A DNA stretch of 64,000 nt. Origin: BJGV01 sp964196335. Its GTDB lineage: Bacteria > Pseudomonadota > Gammaproteobacteria > Burkholderiales > Nitrosomonadaceae. The stretch covers positions 1,550,001 to 1,614,000 of the forward strand of contig OZ250175.1 in assembly GCA_965238155.1 (NCBI GenBank), in the 5' to 3' direction. The notes beneath the pieces were generated by a model, which was not told the origin of the DNA, searched no databases, and saw nothing but the letters and a program-made list of their open reading frames with translations. Position numbers and translations under genes: made by a program. Below, piece after piece: positions 19,266 to 28,188 of the stretch (positions are counted from its first letter, which is position 1; every line of letters starts with the position of its first letter).

Positions 19266-20783
19266 TCAGTCAGCCGCTACTAAACTTAAATCCAGTTGTG
19301 TACTATTCTCAGTTCGTGACAATACTGCACCAGTGTTACGTTGAGCCTCAATCACTGCAAGGTATTCTGGTGTAACATCGCCGGTAATATAATGCCCATC
19401 AAAACAGGAAGTTTCAAAATGCTTAATTGATGGCATAATCCGACGAACATCTTTCTTAAGTGAATCAAGATCCTGATAAATAAGATAGTCTGCCCCTATT
19501 TCATGACGTATATCATCATCATCACGTCCGGTAGCGATTAATTCCTGACGGGTCGGCATATCTATCCCGTAAACATTAGGGAACCTTACCGGTGGTGCAG
19601 CAGAAGCAAAGTATACTTTACGCGCACCTGCTTCTTGTGCCATTTGCACAATTTCTCGACTGGTAGTACCGCGTACAATTGAATCATCTACCAGCAATAC
19701 ATTCTTACCACGAAACTCTACACTCATAGCATTTAGCTTCTGGCGAACCGTTTTACGACGCTGTTGTCCCGGCATAATGAAGGTTCGGCCAATATAGCGA
19801 TTCTTGACAAAACCTTCACGAAAATCAAGACCCAGTCTATTTGCAAGTTGCAATGCGCTGGGACGACTGGAATCAGGGATTGGAATTACCACATCAATAT
19901 CAAGATGATGCATGTCTTTTGTAATTTTATTGGCCAGACTCTCACCCATGTTAAGCCGTGTTTCATAAACTGAAATACCATCCATTAATGAATCAGGACG
20001 TGCAAGATATACATACTCAAATATACAAGGATTGAGCGTAGAATTATCAGCACATTGTTTACTATAAAAATTACCGTCCTCATCAATAAAAATTGCTTCG
20101 CCAGGTGCAATATCACGCACCAACTTAAATCCAAGTGTATCAAGTGCCACGCTTTCAGATGCAACCAGATACTCGACACCATGCTCTGTCTCTATAGAAC
20201 CAAATACAAGTGGGCGAATCCCATATGGGTCACGAAAAGCCAATAGTCCATAACCTGCAATCATTGCAACTACAGCATAGGCACCGCTACAACGATTATG
20301 AACCCCAGAAACTGCATTAAAAATAGCAGCAGGATCAAGCTGATGACTTTTTGCACTTTCCTGCAGTTCATGTGCCAGAACATTAAGCAATACTTCGGAA
20401 TCAGAATTGGTATTTACATGACGTAAATCTGCCTGGAAGAGCTCTTGATTGAGCTGCGCTGCATTTGTGAGATTGCCATTGTGTCCCAGTACAATTCCAA
20501 ATGGCGAATTTACATAAAATGGCTGTGCTTCAGCTGTTGATTCAGGAGAACCCGCTGTAGGATAGCGTACATGTGCTATGCCCATATTACCAACCAGAGC
20601 ACGCATATTTCGTGTACGAAATACGTCTCTTACCATCCCGCCACCCTTATGCATATGAAAAGCATTATCCTGAGCAGTTACAATACCAGCGGCATCCTGC
20701 CCGCGGTGCTGAAGAACCAGCAGCCCATCATAAAGCAACTGATTTGCAGGAGACCTTGATACTACACCTAGAATTCCACACAT
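19266..20783 (-). CDS. purF: Amidophosphoribosyltransferase
   Basis: First committed step of purine synthesis: glutamine and PRPP to phosphoribosylamine. It begins MCGILGVV; the Cys becomes the N-terminal nucleophile after Met removal. The glutaminase domain has HRGQDAAGI and HVRYPTAG, and the phosphoribosyltransferase domain has the PRPP loop VLLVDDSIVRGTTS. The 505 residues match bacterial PurF without a propeptide. It follows cvpA on the same strand after 144 bases, the usual arrangement. Confidence 0.97.
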   Translation of the reverse strand: MCGILGVVSRSPANQLLYDGLLVLQHRGQDAAGIVTAQDNAFHMHKGGGMVRDVFRTRNMRALVGNMGIAHVRYPTAGSPESTAEAQPFYVNSPFGIVLGHNGNLTNAAQLNQELFQADLRHVNTNSDSEVLLNVLAHELQESAKSHQLDPAAIFNAVSGVHNRCSGAYAVVAMIAGYGLLAFRDPYGIRPLVFGSIETEHGVEYLVASESVALDTLGFKLVRDIAPGEAIFIDEDGNFYSKQCADNSTLNPCIFEYVYLARPDSLMDGISVYETRLNMGESLANKITKDMHHLDIDVVIPIPDSSRPSALQLANRLGLDFREGFVKNRYIGRTFIMPGQQRRKTVRQKLNAMSVEFRGKNVLLVDDSIVRGTTSREIVQMAQEAGARKVYFASAAPPVRFPNVYGIDMPTRQELIATGRDDDDIRHEIGADYLIYQDLDSLKKDVRRIMPSIKHFETSCFDGHYITGDVTPEYLAVIEAQRNTGAVLSRTENSTQLDLSLVAAD

Positions 20784-20927
20784 GGTTGCAACCTGACAAT
20801 ATAAACCAGACTATCTCTGTATAATAATTGTGATATAAGATTTATCTTACTAAGACCTGTATCACATAGACTAAAACTATTCCATCCCGGTATAATTTTT
20901 ATAAAGGACCTATCCATTGTTTGTGCT

Positions 20928-21422
20928 TTAATTTCCATAATTGACTCGCTTAGATAACCCCCGCGGCAACCAAGGCATTATCATTATAACTCCAGTTTCC
21001 AAAGGTTTACTCAATAATGCCTTCCGCCAGAATGGTTCTTGTGGGAGTGTAGTCAGTCCGGCTGATAGTACAAGCAACAATACTACCAGTAGTCCGCGTG
21101 CAAAACCAAATAATGCACCAAGCAGCCTATCAACTGAACCCAATCCTACAGTTCTAATTAATGCCGATGCAAGCATAGTTATCATACTCATCACTATCAA
21201 TACAGCCAGAAAAATAGCAGCAAAGGATATAACCATACGTAAAGACTCATCAGTGATACTAAGTGGTAGTACAGTCACAAAATCTTTAGCAAATATTTTT
21301 GCCGCCATATACGCAACAACCCAACCCGCCAGTGACAATGACTCTCGTACTATGCCACGGACAGTGCTTAATAATACAGACACGATAAATATGATTAAAA
21401 CAACAAAATCAAAAATAGTCAT
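20928..21422 (-). CDS. cvpA: CvpA family membrane protein
   Basis: A 164-residue integral membrane protein with four predicted helices. It starts MTIFDFVVLIIFIVSVLLST and has the conserved RGxxRExxSLxxW pattern (TVRGIVRESLSLAGWVVAY) and the RLLGALFGFARGLL motif of the CvpA/colicin V production family. The family is linked to envelope maintenance in other bacteria; its molecular role is unsettled. Located upstream of purF as usual. Confidence 0.92.
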   Translation of the reverse strand: MTIFDFVVLIIFIVSVLLSTVRGIVRESLSLAGWVVAYMAAKIFAKDFVTVLPLSITDESLRMVISFAAIFLAVLIVMSMITMLASALIRTVGLGSVDRLLGALFGFARGLLVVLLLVLSAGLTTLPQEPFWRKALLSKPLETGVIMIMPWLPRGLSKRVNYGN

Positions 21423-21516
21423 TTATTAATACTGGCAGTATTTTTATCATCAAGCAAAATTAGTTGTTTATAGTTATTAATTCTGCTGCATTTAGGTTAC
21501 TAATTCCAGATATGGG

Positions 21517-22143
21517 CTACTTACTCATCACAACTCCGTTAATCCCCAATTTTCTTAGTTTCTTCTGCTCTTTCTCTGCTGCTTCACGAGTAGAAAAGGG
21601 GCCGATACGAACCCTGGTCACCTCTGTATTTTTGTTTTTTGTCGTTTCCGTATAAGCCTTCTTTATACCGTTAGACGTTAGGCTACGTTGTTGATGTTTT
21701 GCTTTAGTAGAATCAGAAAATGCACCTAATTGAACTACAAATTTCCCAATGGTTACAATTGGCTTTTTATTTTTATGGCGGTTCTCAGGATCTCCCTCAC
21801 TCCCGGCTGCTCTGCCGGCTTGCTCTTTCTTTTTTTGTGCTGGCTTTATTAACAAGTCAGATTTTTTCTCAGTAATCTGCTCTGCCTCCGTTATTACTTC
21901 TTTAGAAGTATTGCTTTCAGTACCCGGGATACTGTCCTCTGGAGCAACTACTGTAGAAGATTCATCTGGCAAATTCTCTGAGGGAATAATAATTTCAATT
22001 TCCTTTCCCTCTTGTTTTGGTGCACGTTCAAGTATCATTGGCAAAACTACAATAGCTATAATTACAAGCACAACCGACCCGACAAGTCGCCTTCTGGCTC
22101 GCTTTCTCAGCAGAAGATCCTGTTCATTCTCAACCCTGGCCAT
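21517..22143 (-). CDS. SPOR-domain membrane protein (DedD-like)
   Basis: A bitopic inner-membrane protein of 208 residues: a basic cytoplasmic N-terminus (RKRARRRLVG), one transmembrane helix (about 21-40), a charged periplasmic linker rich in Glu, Lys and Ser, and a C-terminal SPOR domain (about 130-208; FVVQLGAFSD, TRVRIGPFSTREAAE). SPOR domains bind denuded glycan strands at the septum, so a cell-division role is likely. It lies 17 bases after folC. The DedD name rests on gene order; the linker is not conserved. Confidence 0.88.
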   Translation of the reverse strand: MARVENEQDLLLRKRARRRLVGSVVLVIIAIVVLPMILERAPKQEGKEIEIIIPSENLPDESSTVVAPEDSIPGTESNTSKEVITEAEQITEKKSDLLIKPAQKKKEQAGRAAGSEGDPENRHKNKKPIVTIGKFVVQLGAFSDSTKAKHQQRSLTSNGIKKAYTETTKNKNTEVTRVRIGPFSTREAAEKEQKKLRKLGINGVVMSK

Positions 22144-22160
22144 CTAAATCTGTCCAATTA

Positions 22161-23468
22161 CTACCCATATTTCTCCTGTTCCAAATACCCCATTACCTTC
22201 CCAACCACATAAAATGAACCGAATACACAGATTCTATCATTTATGGTCGATTGCTTACAGGCAAATACATAAGCTGCAACGGGATCAGGAAAAGTAAAAA
22301 TCGACCCGCTTACTCTACTTACTCCTGCATTTTCTAATGCCTTCACTATTTCATCAGGAGATGCTCCTCGTGATGAACTGATATCTGTAACAAGCCAAAT
22401 ATCAATTTCAGAAATAAGCGCCTGTACTACTCCGTCTATATCTTTATCATTAAGCATTGCAAAAACTGCATAAGTCTTCTGATAACCACCCATATCAGAA
22501 AGACTATTGCTTAAGGCGTGCGCAGCATTTGTATTATGTGCTACATCGAAAACTACTCTTGGCCTACCAGGTAATACCTGAAATCGACCAGGAAGTCCGG
22601 CCTTTAGTAATCCCTGATTAATGTTATTAGTTGTAACTGGTAAAGTATCCCTGACGACATCTAAGGCAGCTAAGCAAGCACTAGCGTTGCGTAATTGATG
22701 TGAAGTGTTTCCTAATGCCGGATAGGGAAGTGAATAGTGTCTATTACTGCCTCCCCAATAATCCCATGAAGACTTCTTAACTGAGTAGCCAAAATGTTCT
22801 CCAATAAGCATAAGTTTCGCCCCAATCGAAACCGCATGTTGGCTTATGGTGGCAGGAGGACTTATATCTGAACAGACTGCTGTCTTTCCACTTCTAAAAA
22901 TCCCTGCTTTTTCAAATCCGATTTTTTCCCTTGTATCCCCAAGATATTCCGTATGATCATAATCAATATTTGTCAGCACTGCACACTCGGCATCAAAAAT
23001 ATTAACGGCGTCTAATCTTCCTCCGAGCCCTACCTCAAGAATCGCTATATCAACTCCGGCTTTAATAATCAGTTCCATTGCAGCTAATGTTCCAAACTCA
23101 AAATACGTCAATGGAACGTTACTATTTACCCTGGCTGCTTCTACTATATTAAAAGCTTTACACAACTCATCATCACGGGCTTCCTGCTGAGCTATACGTA
23201 TCCGCTCGTTATAACGAAGCAGATGTGGTGAGGTATAGCACCCGACGCGATACCCGGCATGACCCAAAATAGCTTCTAATATTGAGCAGACTGAACCCTT
23301 CCCATTAGTACCGCTAACAGTAATAATTGGAAACGACAAGGGAAAATTTAAATTAAAATTAACCTGATTCACCCGTTCCAAACCCATCTCGATACTCTTT
23401 GGATGAATACGCTCAATATAATCCAACCATTCGTATAGAGTTCTAAGCTTTGAGTTAAGCTCGGTCAT
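22161..23468 (-). CDS. folC: Folylpolyglutamate synthase / dihydrofolate synthase
   Basis: Adds glutamate to dihydropteroate or folate. The 435-residue Mur-ligase-type enzyme has the ATP loop SGTNGKGSVCSILE, the ligase segment LEVGLGGRLDAVNIF, NIDYDHTEYLG and VVFDVAHNTNAAHAL. It lies between accD and the SPOR gene in a conserved block. Confidence 0.95.
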   Translation of the reverse strand: MTELNSKLRTLYEWLDYIERIHPKSIEMGLERVNQVNFNLNFPLSFPIITVSGTNGKGSVCSILEAILGHAGYRVGCYTSPHLLRYNERIRIAQQEARDDELCKAFNIVEAARVNSNVPLTYFEFGTLAAMELIIKAGVDIAILEVGLGGRLDAVNIFDAECAVLTNIDYDHTEYLGDTREKIGFEKAGIFRSGKTAVCSDISPPATISQHAVSIGAKLMLIGEHFGYSVKKSSWDYWGGSNRHYSLPYPALGNTSHQLRNASACLAALDVVRDTLPVTTNNINQGLLKAGLPGRFQVLPGRPRVVFDVAHNTNAAHALSNSLSDMGGYQKTYAVFAMLNDKDIDGVVQALISEIDIWLVTDISSSRGASPDEIVKALENAGVSRVSGSIFTFPDPVAAYVFACKQSTINDRICVFGSFYVVGKVMGYLEQEKYG

Positions 23469-23525
23469 ATGTTGTCACATGTGCGCTGCTTGAAAATAGA
23501 AATCAAGATAAGGACTACAGTGTTA

Positions 23526-24401
23526 TTACAAAGATACCGGATGAATGGGAGTTCGCATCAACAACGTGCACAAGTTTACAATCCTGTCACGCATATGTCG
23601 TCGGTCAACAATCATATCTATTGCTCCGTGCTCTAATAAAAATTCTGCACGTTGAAAACCCTCAGGTAAAGTCTGCCGCACTGTCTGTTCAATTACTCGT
23701 GGACCAGCAAAACCAATTAGTGCCCTGGGTTCTGCAATTACAATATCGCCAATAAAAGCAAAACTGGCAGATACACCACCCATCGTGGGATCTGTCAGAA
23801 CAGAGATAAAAGGGAGTTTCTCTTGCTTCAATTTAGTAAGTGCTGCTGATGTTTTAGCCATCTGCATCAATGATATCAATCCTTCCTGCATACGAGCCCC
23901 TCCGCTAGCAGAGAAACACACAAATGGCATACGTTGCTCAACACAAAACCGCACCCCACGTGAAAACCGCTCACCTACTACAGAACCCATTGACCCGCCC
24001 ATAAATCCAAATTCAAAAGCCGCTACCACCATAGGCACTGTCTGCACACTACCATGCATAACAACCAATGCATCATCCTCATATGTCTTCTTCTTTGCCT
24101 GTAATAAGCGATCCGCATATTGCTTACTATCAACAAATTTAAGCGGATCTAAAGGTAAGACCTCTGCTCCAATTTCATTGCGTCCTTCGGTGTCCAGAAA
24201 CAAATCAAGACGCTCTCTTGCAGAAATACGATTGTGATGATTACATTTCGGGCAAACATTAAAATTATTACCCAGATCTGAGTAATATAATACTGCTTCA
24301 CAAGAATCACATTTGCTCCATAATCCCTCAGGCACGACTCTTTTATCGCCATTTTCCTTGCGTTTCATTTTGGGTGGAAAAAGATTCTGGAACCAACTCA
24401 T
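23526..24401 (-). CDS. accD: Acetyl-CoA carboxylase, carboxyltransferase beta subunit
   Basis: Transfers carboxyl from carboxybiotin to acetyl-CoA together with AccA. The N-terminal four-cysteine zinc finger is visible as CDSCEAVLYY and CPKCNHHNR (residues about 31-55), followed by the crotonase-like domain with SASGGARMQEGLISLMQM and DPTMGGVSASFA. 291 residues is standard. It follows trpA, as in many proteobacteria. Confidence 0.97.
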   Translation of the reverse strand: MSWFQNLFPPKMKRKENGDKRVVPEGLWSKCDSCEAVLYYSDLGNNFNVCPKCNHHNRISARERLDLFLDTEGRNEIGAEVLPLDPLKFVDSKQYADRLLQAKKKTYEDDALVVMHGSVQTVPMVVAAFEFGFMGGSMGSVVGERFSRGVRFCVEQRMPFVCFSASGGARMQEGLISLMQMAKTSAALTKLKQEKLPFISVLTDPTMGGVSASFAFIGDIVIAEPRALIGFAGPRVIEQTVRQTLPEGFQRAEFLLEHGAIDMIVDRRHMRDRIVNLCTLLMRTPIHPVSL

Positions 24402-24444
24402 AGTTTTATCGTTTAACCCCTATAATTTTTGTTTTATATTAATT

Positions 24445-25242
24445 TTATTTATCAATGGCAATACGTAAGCTTTTTACAAGACCAGATACATTCATTAGTA
24501 TTTTTTCCTTAGAAGATTCTTCAATCTCCTTAATAATACGACTACCCACCACTACTGCATCTGCTAATTCAGCAACAGCTCTTGCTGTTACACTATCATG
24601 AATACCAAACCCGACGCCAATTGGAATAGAAATATGTGAACGTAAATCAGTCAGTTTACTTGCAACTTCATTCAAATCAAAATGTTCCGCACCGGTTACA
24701 CCCTTTAGTGAAACATAGTAAACGAATCCTTGCGCTCTTTTCGCTACCTGCTGAATCCGTCTCTCTGGAGTAGTAGGGGAAAGAAGAAAAATTGCATCTA
24801 TCCTATTTAGTTTTAAACTTTCTAACCATTCTTCACATTCTTCCGGAGGATAATCAACCACCAACACACCATCTACACCACACTCTTTAGCTCTAGCTGA
24901 AAACTTTTGATGGCCAATTGATTCAACTGGATTTGCATACCCCATCAATATTACCGGCGTCTCAGTATCTGTTCTTCTGAATTCTGCGACCATTTCTAAT
25001 ACATTCTCTAAGCTTACATTATGCTTTAGTGCCCGCTCATAAGAACGTTGTATAGTTGGTCCATCGGCCATTGGGTCCGAGAAAGGAACACCAAGCTCAA
25101 TAATATCAGCGCCAACATTTACCAATTCGTGCATCAACAAAACAGTCATCGCCGGCTCAGGATCACCCGCAGTAATAAACGGAATCAGAGCTTTTCTATT
25201 ATTCTGCTTTAAAGTTTCAAATGTAGCCGCAATACGAGACAT
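24445..25242 (-). CDS. trpA: Tryptophan synthase alpha subunit
   Basis: Cleaves indole-3-glycerol phosphate to indole and glyceraldehyde 3-phosphate and channels indole to TrpB. The TIM-barrel catalytic residues are in ELGVPFSDPMADGP (Glu) and GVLVVDYPPEE (Asp), and the phosphate site is in GVGFGIHDS and VVVGSRIIKEI. 265 residues, 16 bases downstream of trpB. Confidence 0.97.
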   Translation of the reverse strand: MSRIAATFETLKQNNRKALIPFITAGDPEPAMTVLLMHELVNVGADIIELGVPFSDPMADGPTIQRSYERALKHNVSLENVLEMVAEFRRTDTETPVILMGYANPVESIGHQKFSARAKECGVDGVLVVDYPPEECEEWLESLKLNRIDAIFLLSPTTPERRIQQVAKRAQGFVYYVSLKGVTGAEHFDLNEVASKLTDLRSHISIPIGVGFGIHDSVTARAVAELADAVVVGSRIIKEIEESSKEKILMNVSGLVKSLRIAIDK

Positions 25243-25258
25243 AAAAATAAAAACCTAA

Positions 25259-26461
25259 TTAAAAAACAACCCCGGCAGCCTTTGCTACAGTGTCTATATC
25301 TTTATCTCCCCGCCCTGAGAGATTTACTAATAATAATTTGTCTTTATCAAGAGTAGGTGCAAGTTTTGCAGCATATGCCAGTGCATGACTAGACTCCAGC
25401 GCAGGAATAATGCCCTCATAACGACACATCATATGGAATGCTTCCATAGCTTCATCATCGGTTATTCCTACGTACTGAGCTCGACCGGTATCCTTAAGCC
25501 ATGCATGCTCAGGACCAACACCAGGGTAATCTAGACCAGCTGAAATGGAATGAGTTTCAATGATCTGACCATCATCATCCTGAATCAGATAAGTACGATT
25601 CCCATGCAGTACTCCCGGCTTTCCTGTCAGTAAAGTAGCTGCGTGCCTGCCAGAATCGATTCCTAATCCTGCTGCTTCTACCCCTATCATGTTCACATTC
25701 TTATTGTCTATATAGGGATAAAATAAGCCAATGGCATTTGATCCGCCACCTACACAGGCAATCAAAGTATCTGGTTGACGTCCGTATTCTTCTTGCATTT
25801 GTAACATTGACTCACGCCCGATAATAGTCTGAAAATCCCGCACCATCATTGGATAAGGGTGTGGACCTGCCACTGTGCCAATTATATAAAAGGTTTTTTC
25901 AACATTAGTAACCCAATCACGCATTGCTTCATTTAACGCATCTTTCAGTGTTCTGGATCCTGAATCTACCGGGATCACAGTTGCACCCAAGAGCTTCATC
26001 CGATAAACATTAGGTGCCTGACGCTTCATGTCCTCAGAACCCATATAAACTACACATTCCATCCCGTATCGCGCAGCAACTGTAGCGCTGGCCACACCAT
26101 GTTGACCTGCTCCGGTCTCTGCTATTATGCGTGGTTTACTCATACGTTTTGCTAAAAGTGCCTGACCAATAGTGTTATTGATTTTATGTGCGCCAGTATG
26201 GTTTAAATCTTCACGCTTTAATAAGATTTGTGCGCCTCCAAGTGTTTCCGACCATCTCTTTGCATGGTAAATAGGACTTGGCCGTCCTACATAAGATTTT
26301 AATTCCCGAGCGTATTCTTCCTGAAAAGTAACATCATTCCGATAATATTCATATTGATCACGTAGTTCTTCTAATGCTGCAATTAGAGTCTCAGCAACAA
26401 ATACACCTCCGTAAGAACCAAAATGGCCCTGCATATCGGGAAGATCATAAACTTTCGCCAT
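25259..26461 (-). CDS. trpB: Tryptophan synthase beta subunit
   Basis: PLP-dependent condensation of indole with serine. The PLP Lys is in KREDLNHTGAHKINN, the cofactor phosphate site is in CVGGGSNAIG, and the catalytic Glu region is AETGAGQHG. 400 residues. Its start overlaps the end of trpF by 17 bases, giving translational coupling. Confidence 0.97.
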   Translation of the reverse strand: MAKVYDLPDMQGHFGSYGGVFVAETLIAALEELRDQYEYYRNDVTFQEEYARELKSYVGRPSPIYHAKRWSETLGGAQILLKREDLNHTGAHKINNTIGQALLAKRMSKPRIIAETGAGQHGVASATVAARYGMECVVYMGSEDMKRQAPNVYRMKLLGATVIPVDSGSRTLKDALNEAMRDWVTNVEKTFYIIGTVAGPHPYPMMVRDFQTIIGRESMLQMQEEYGRQPDTLIACVGGGSNAIGLFYPYIDNKNVNMIGVEAAGLGIDSGRHAATLLTGKPGVLHGNRTYLIQDDDGQIIETHSISAGLDYPGVGPEHAWLKDTGRAQYVGITDDEAMEAFHMMCRYEGIIPALESSHALAYAAKLAPTLDKDKLLLVNLSGRGDKDIDTVAKAAGVVF

Positions 26462-27071
26462 TTCTAACCCCTGTCATGAAAGCAGCAATTTTATCTGTAT
26501 CCTTGATACCCTTAGTCACCTCTACTCCACTAGATACATCAACTGCCCATGGCTTTGCCTCCCTAATAGCTGCACATACATTCTTAGCATTAAGACCACC
26601 AGAAAGTATCAATGGCAGCGACAAGTCTTGCGGAATTAAACTCCAGTCAAAAGAACGACCGGTACCACCCGGAACACCTTCAACATAGCTATCTAGTAAC
26701 AAACCACTTGAATTAGAATACTGGGCTGCGTATTGTAGCAAATCTATTCCATTTCTGATTCTCACAGCCTTTATGTATGGCAACGGGAACTGGCTACAGA
26801 ATTCTGGCGGTTCGTCTCCATGAAATTGTAATAGGCTTAAACCAGATATGGAGCATGTCTCTTCCACCCACTCAGAACTAGGGTCAACATATACCCCTAC
26901 CACGCTTACAAAAGGCGGTAAAGCCATTACAATCTTGCGGGCTACATGCGGGTCAATATAGCGGGCACTTTTATCCCAAAAAATAAAACCAATGGCATAA
27001 GCCCCCAATCGTACAGCTGTTAAGGCATCTTCAACACGGGTAATACCACAGACTTTTACTCTAATCGGCAT
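26445..27071 (-). CDS. trpF: Phosphoribosylanthranilate isomerase
   Basis: Amadori rearrangement of N-(5-phosphoribosyl)anthranilate in tryptophan synthesis. The 208-residue TIM barrel has the catalytic Cys in KVCGITR, the catalytic Asp in LLLDSYVEGVPGGTG, and the phosphate-binding LSGGLNAKNV and VDVSSGVE. First of the trpF-B-A trio; trpE, G, D and C are not in this window. Confidence 0.95.
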   Translation of the reverse strand: MPIRVKVCGITRVEDALTAVRLGAYAIGFIFWDKSARYIDPHVARKIVMALPPFVSVVGVYVDPSSEWVEETCSISGLSLLQFHGDEPPEFCSQFPLPYIKAVRIRNGIDLLQYAAQYSNSSGLLLDSYVEGVPGGTGRSFDWSLIPQDLSLPLILSGGLNAKNVCAAIREAKPWAVDVSSGVEVTKGIKDTDKIAAFMTGVRNGESL

Positions 27072-27162
27072 AAAGTGTAGTTCAAAATAAAATAAATATA
27101 TATGAAATGCAGGGTAGATTCTTGTTTAATACATAAAGAATTTATATATCACTAAAAAATCA

Positions 27163-28005
27163 TTACCCAGATGTATCTGTTTTATTAGAAAATAAGTTAT
27201 TGCTTGCCCTGGACATTCTGGGTAGAACTGCTGTAAGGGGTGGCTCTATAAAACCCGGTAATCCCCATTCTGGGTCATAAGAGATTCCACCTAAATATAG
27301 CCCTGCTGCAGAGAAGGTTGGCGCCGCATAAGCCCTGTCACATCCCTTTAAGAGTTCCCTTATCCACTGAGGAGGATATTTTCCCTTTCCCACATAAACT
27401 AATGACCCAATAATATTGCGTACCATATGCTGTAAAAATCCATTTGCACGTATCTCAAATGTGATGATATCTCCTTGCCGGATAATTTCCAGCTTGGTTA
27501 CATTACGTACCGGTGATTTGGCCTGACATTCTGAAGCCCGAAATGCACTGAAATCATGTTCGCCTAGTAAAAATTGTGCGGCTTCACGCATTTGTTTGAT
27601 ATTTAGTGGCAAATGAAACCACCCAACCTTACCATGATATAGCGCAGCGCGTACTGGATGATTAAGCAATAGATAAAGGTAGCAACGCTCTTTTGCACTA
27701 TAGCGAGCATGAAAACTATCTGATAATTTTGATACCCACAGCACTGCCATGCTGCTGGGTAATAATGCATTTACTCCTCTTACCCAAGCGCTAAGAGGTC
27801 GCTGTGCCTGCGTGTCAAAGTGTACAACTTGATACGTAGCATGAACACCTGCGTCAGTGCGGCCTGCTGTGATAACCTGAATACTGCTATGAGCAATTTT
27901 TGATAATGCGGCTTCTAGTGCGTCTTGAATTGAGCAGCCAGAGGGCTGACTTTGCCAGCCACAAAAAAAAGCACCATCATATTCCAACCCCAGAACAATT
28001 CTCAC
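27163..28005 (-). CDS. truA: tRNA pseudouridine(38-40) synthase
   Basis: Makes pseudouridine at positions 38-40 of the tRNA anticodon arm. The catalytic Asp lies in AGRTDAGVHA near residue 52; other TruA signatures are YDGAFFCGWQ and FLQHMVRNIIGSLVYVG. The start codon is GTG (28005). 280 residues, normal. It lies between fimV and trpF, as in many proteobacteria. Confidence 0.95.
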   Translation of the reverse strand: MRIVLGLEYDGAFFCGWQSQPSGCSIQDALEAALSKIAHSSIQVITAGRTDAGVHATYQVVHFDTQAQRPLSAWVRGVNALLPSSMAVLWVSKLSDSFHARYSAKERCYLYLLLNHPVRAALYHGKVGWFHLPLNIKQMREAAQFLLGEHDFSAFRASECQAKSPVRNVTKLEIIRQGDIITFEIRANGFLQHMVRNIIGSLVYVGKGKYPPQWIRELLKGCDRAYAAPTFSAAGLYLGGISYDPEWGLPGFIEPPLTAVLPRMSRASNNLFSNKTDTSG

Positions 28006-28188
28006 TAACTGGATGCCATTATTGCCAGAACAATTTGGTTTAGGACCAAAATGGTAAAGGATAAAATTTTTAAGGAATAAATACTCTGGCTTAATTTATG
28101 AATTCCCGTAAAAATATCCTACGAGAAACAATCGTTAAGCAATCAACAACAAATTATTAAACAATTTACAAAACCTAATAACAACTAC

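Noticed and set aside
20941..21429. A 162-codon open frame on the plus strand opposite cvpA
   Set aside because: It is antisense to a clear CvpA gene, has low-complexity composition (Asn, Thr, Ser, Ile) and no ribosome site or recognisable domain.
23785..24237. A 150-codon plus-strand open frame opposite accD
   Set aside because: It overlaps the conserved accD core and has no recognisable domain, so it is a shadow of that gene.
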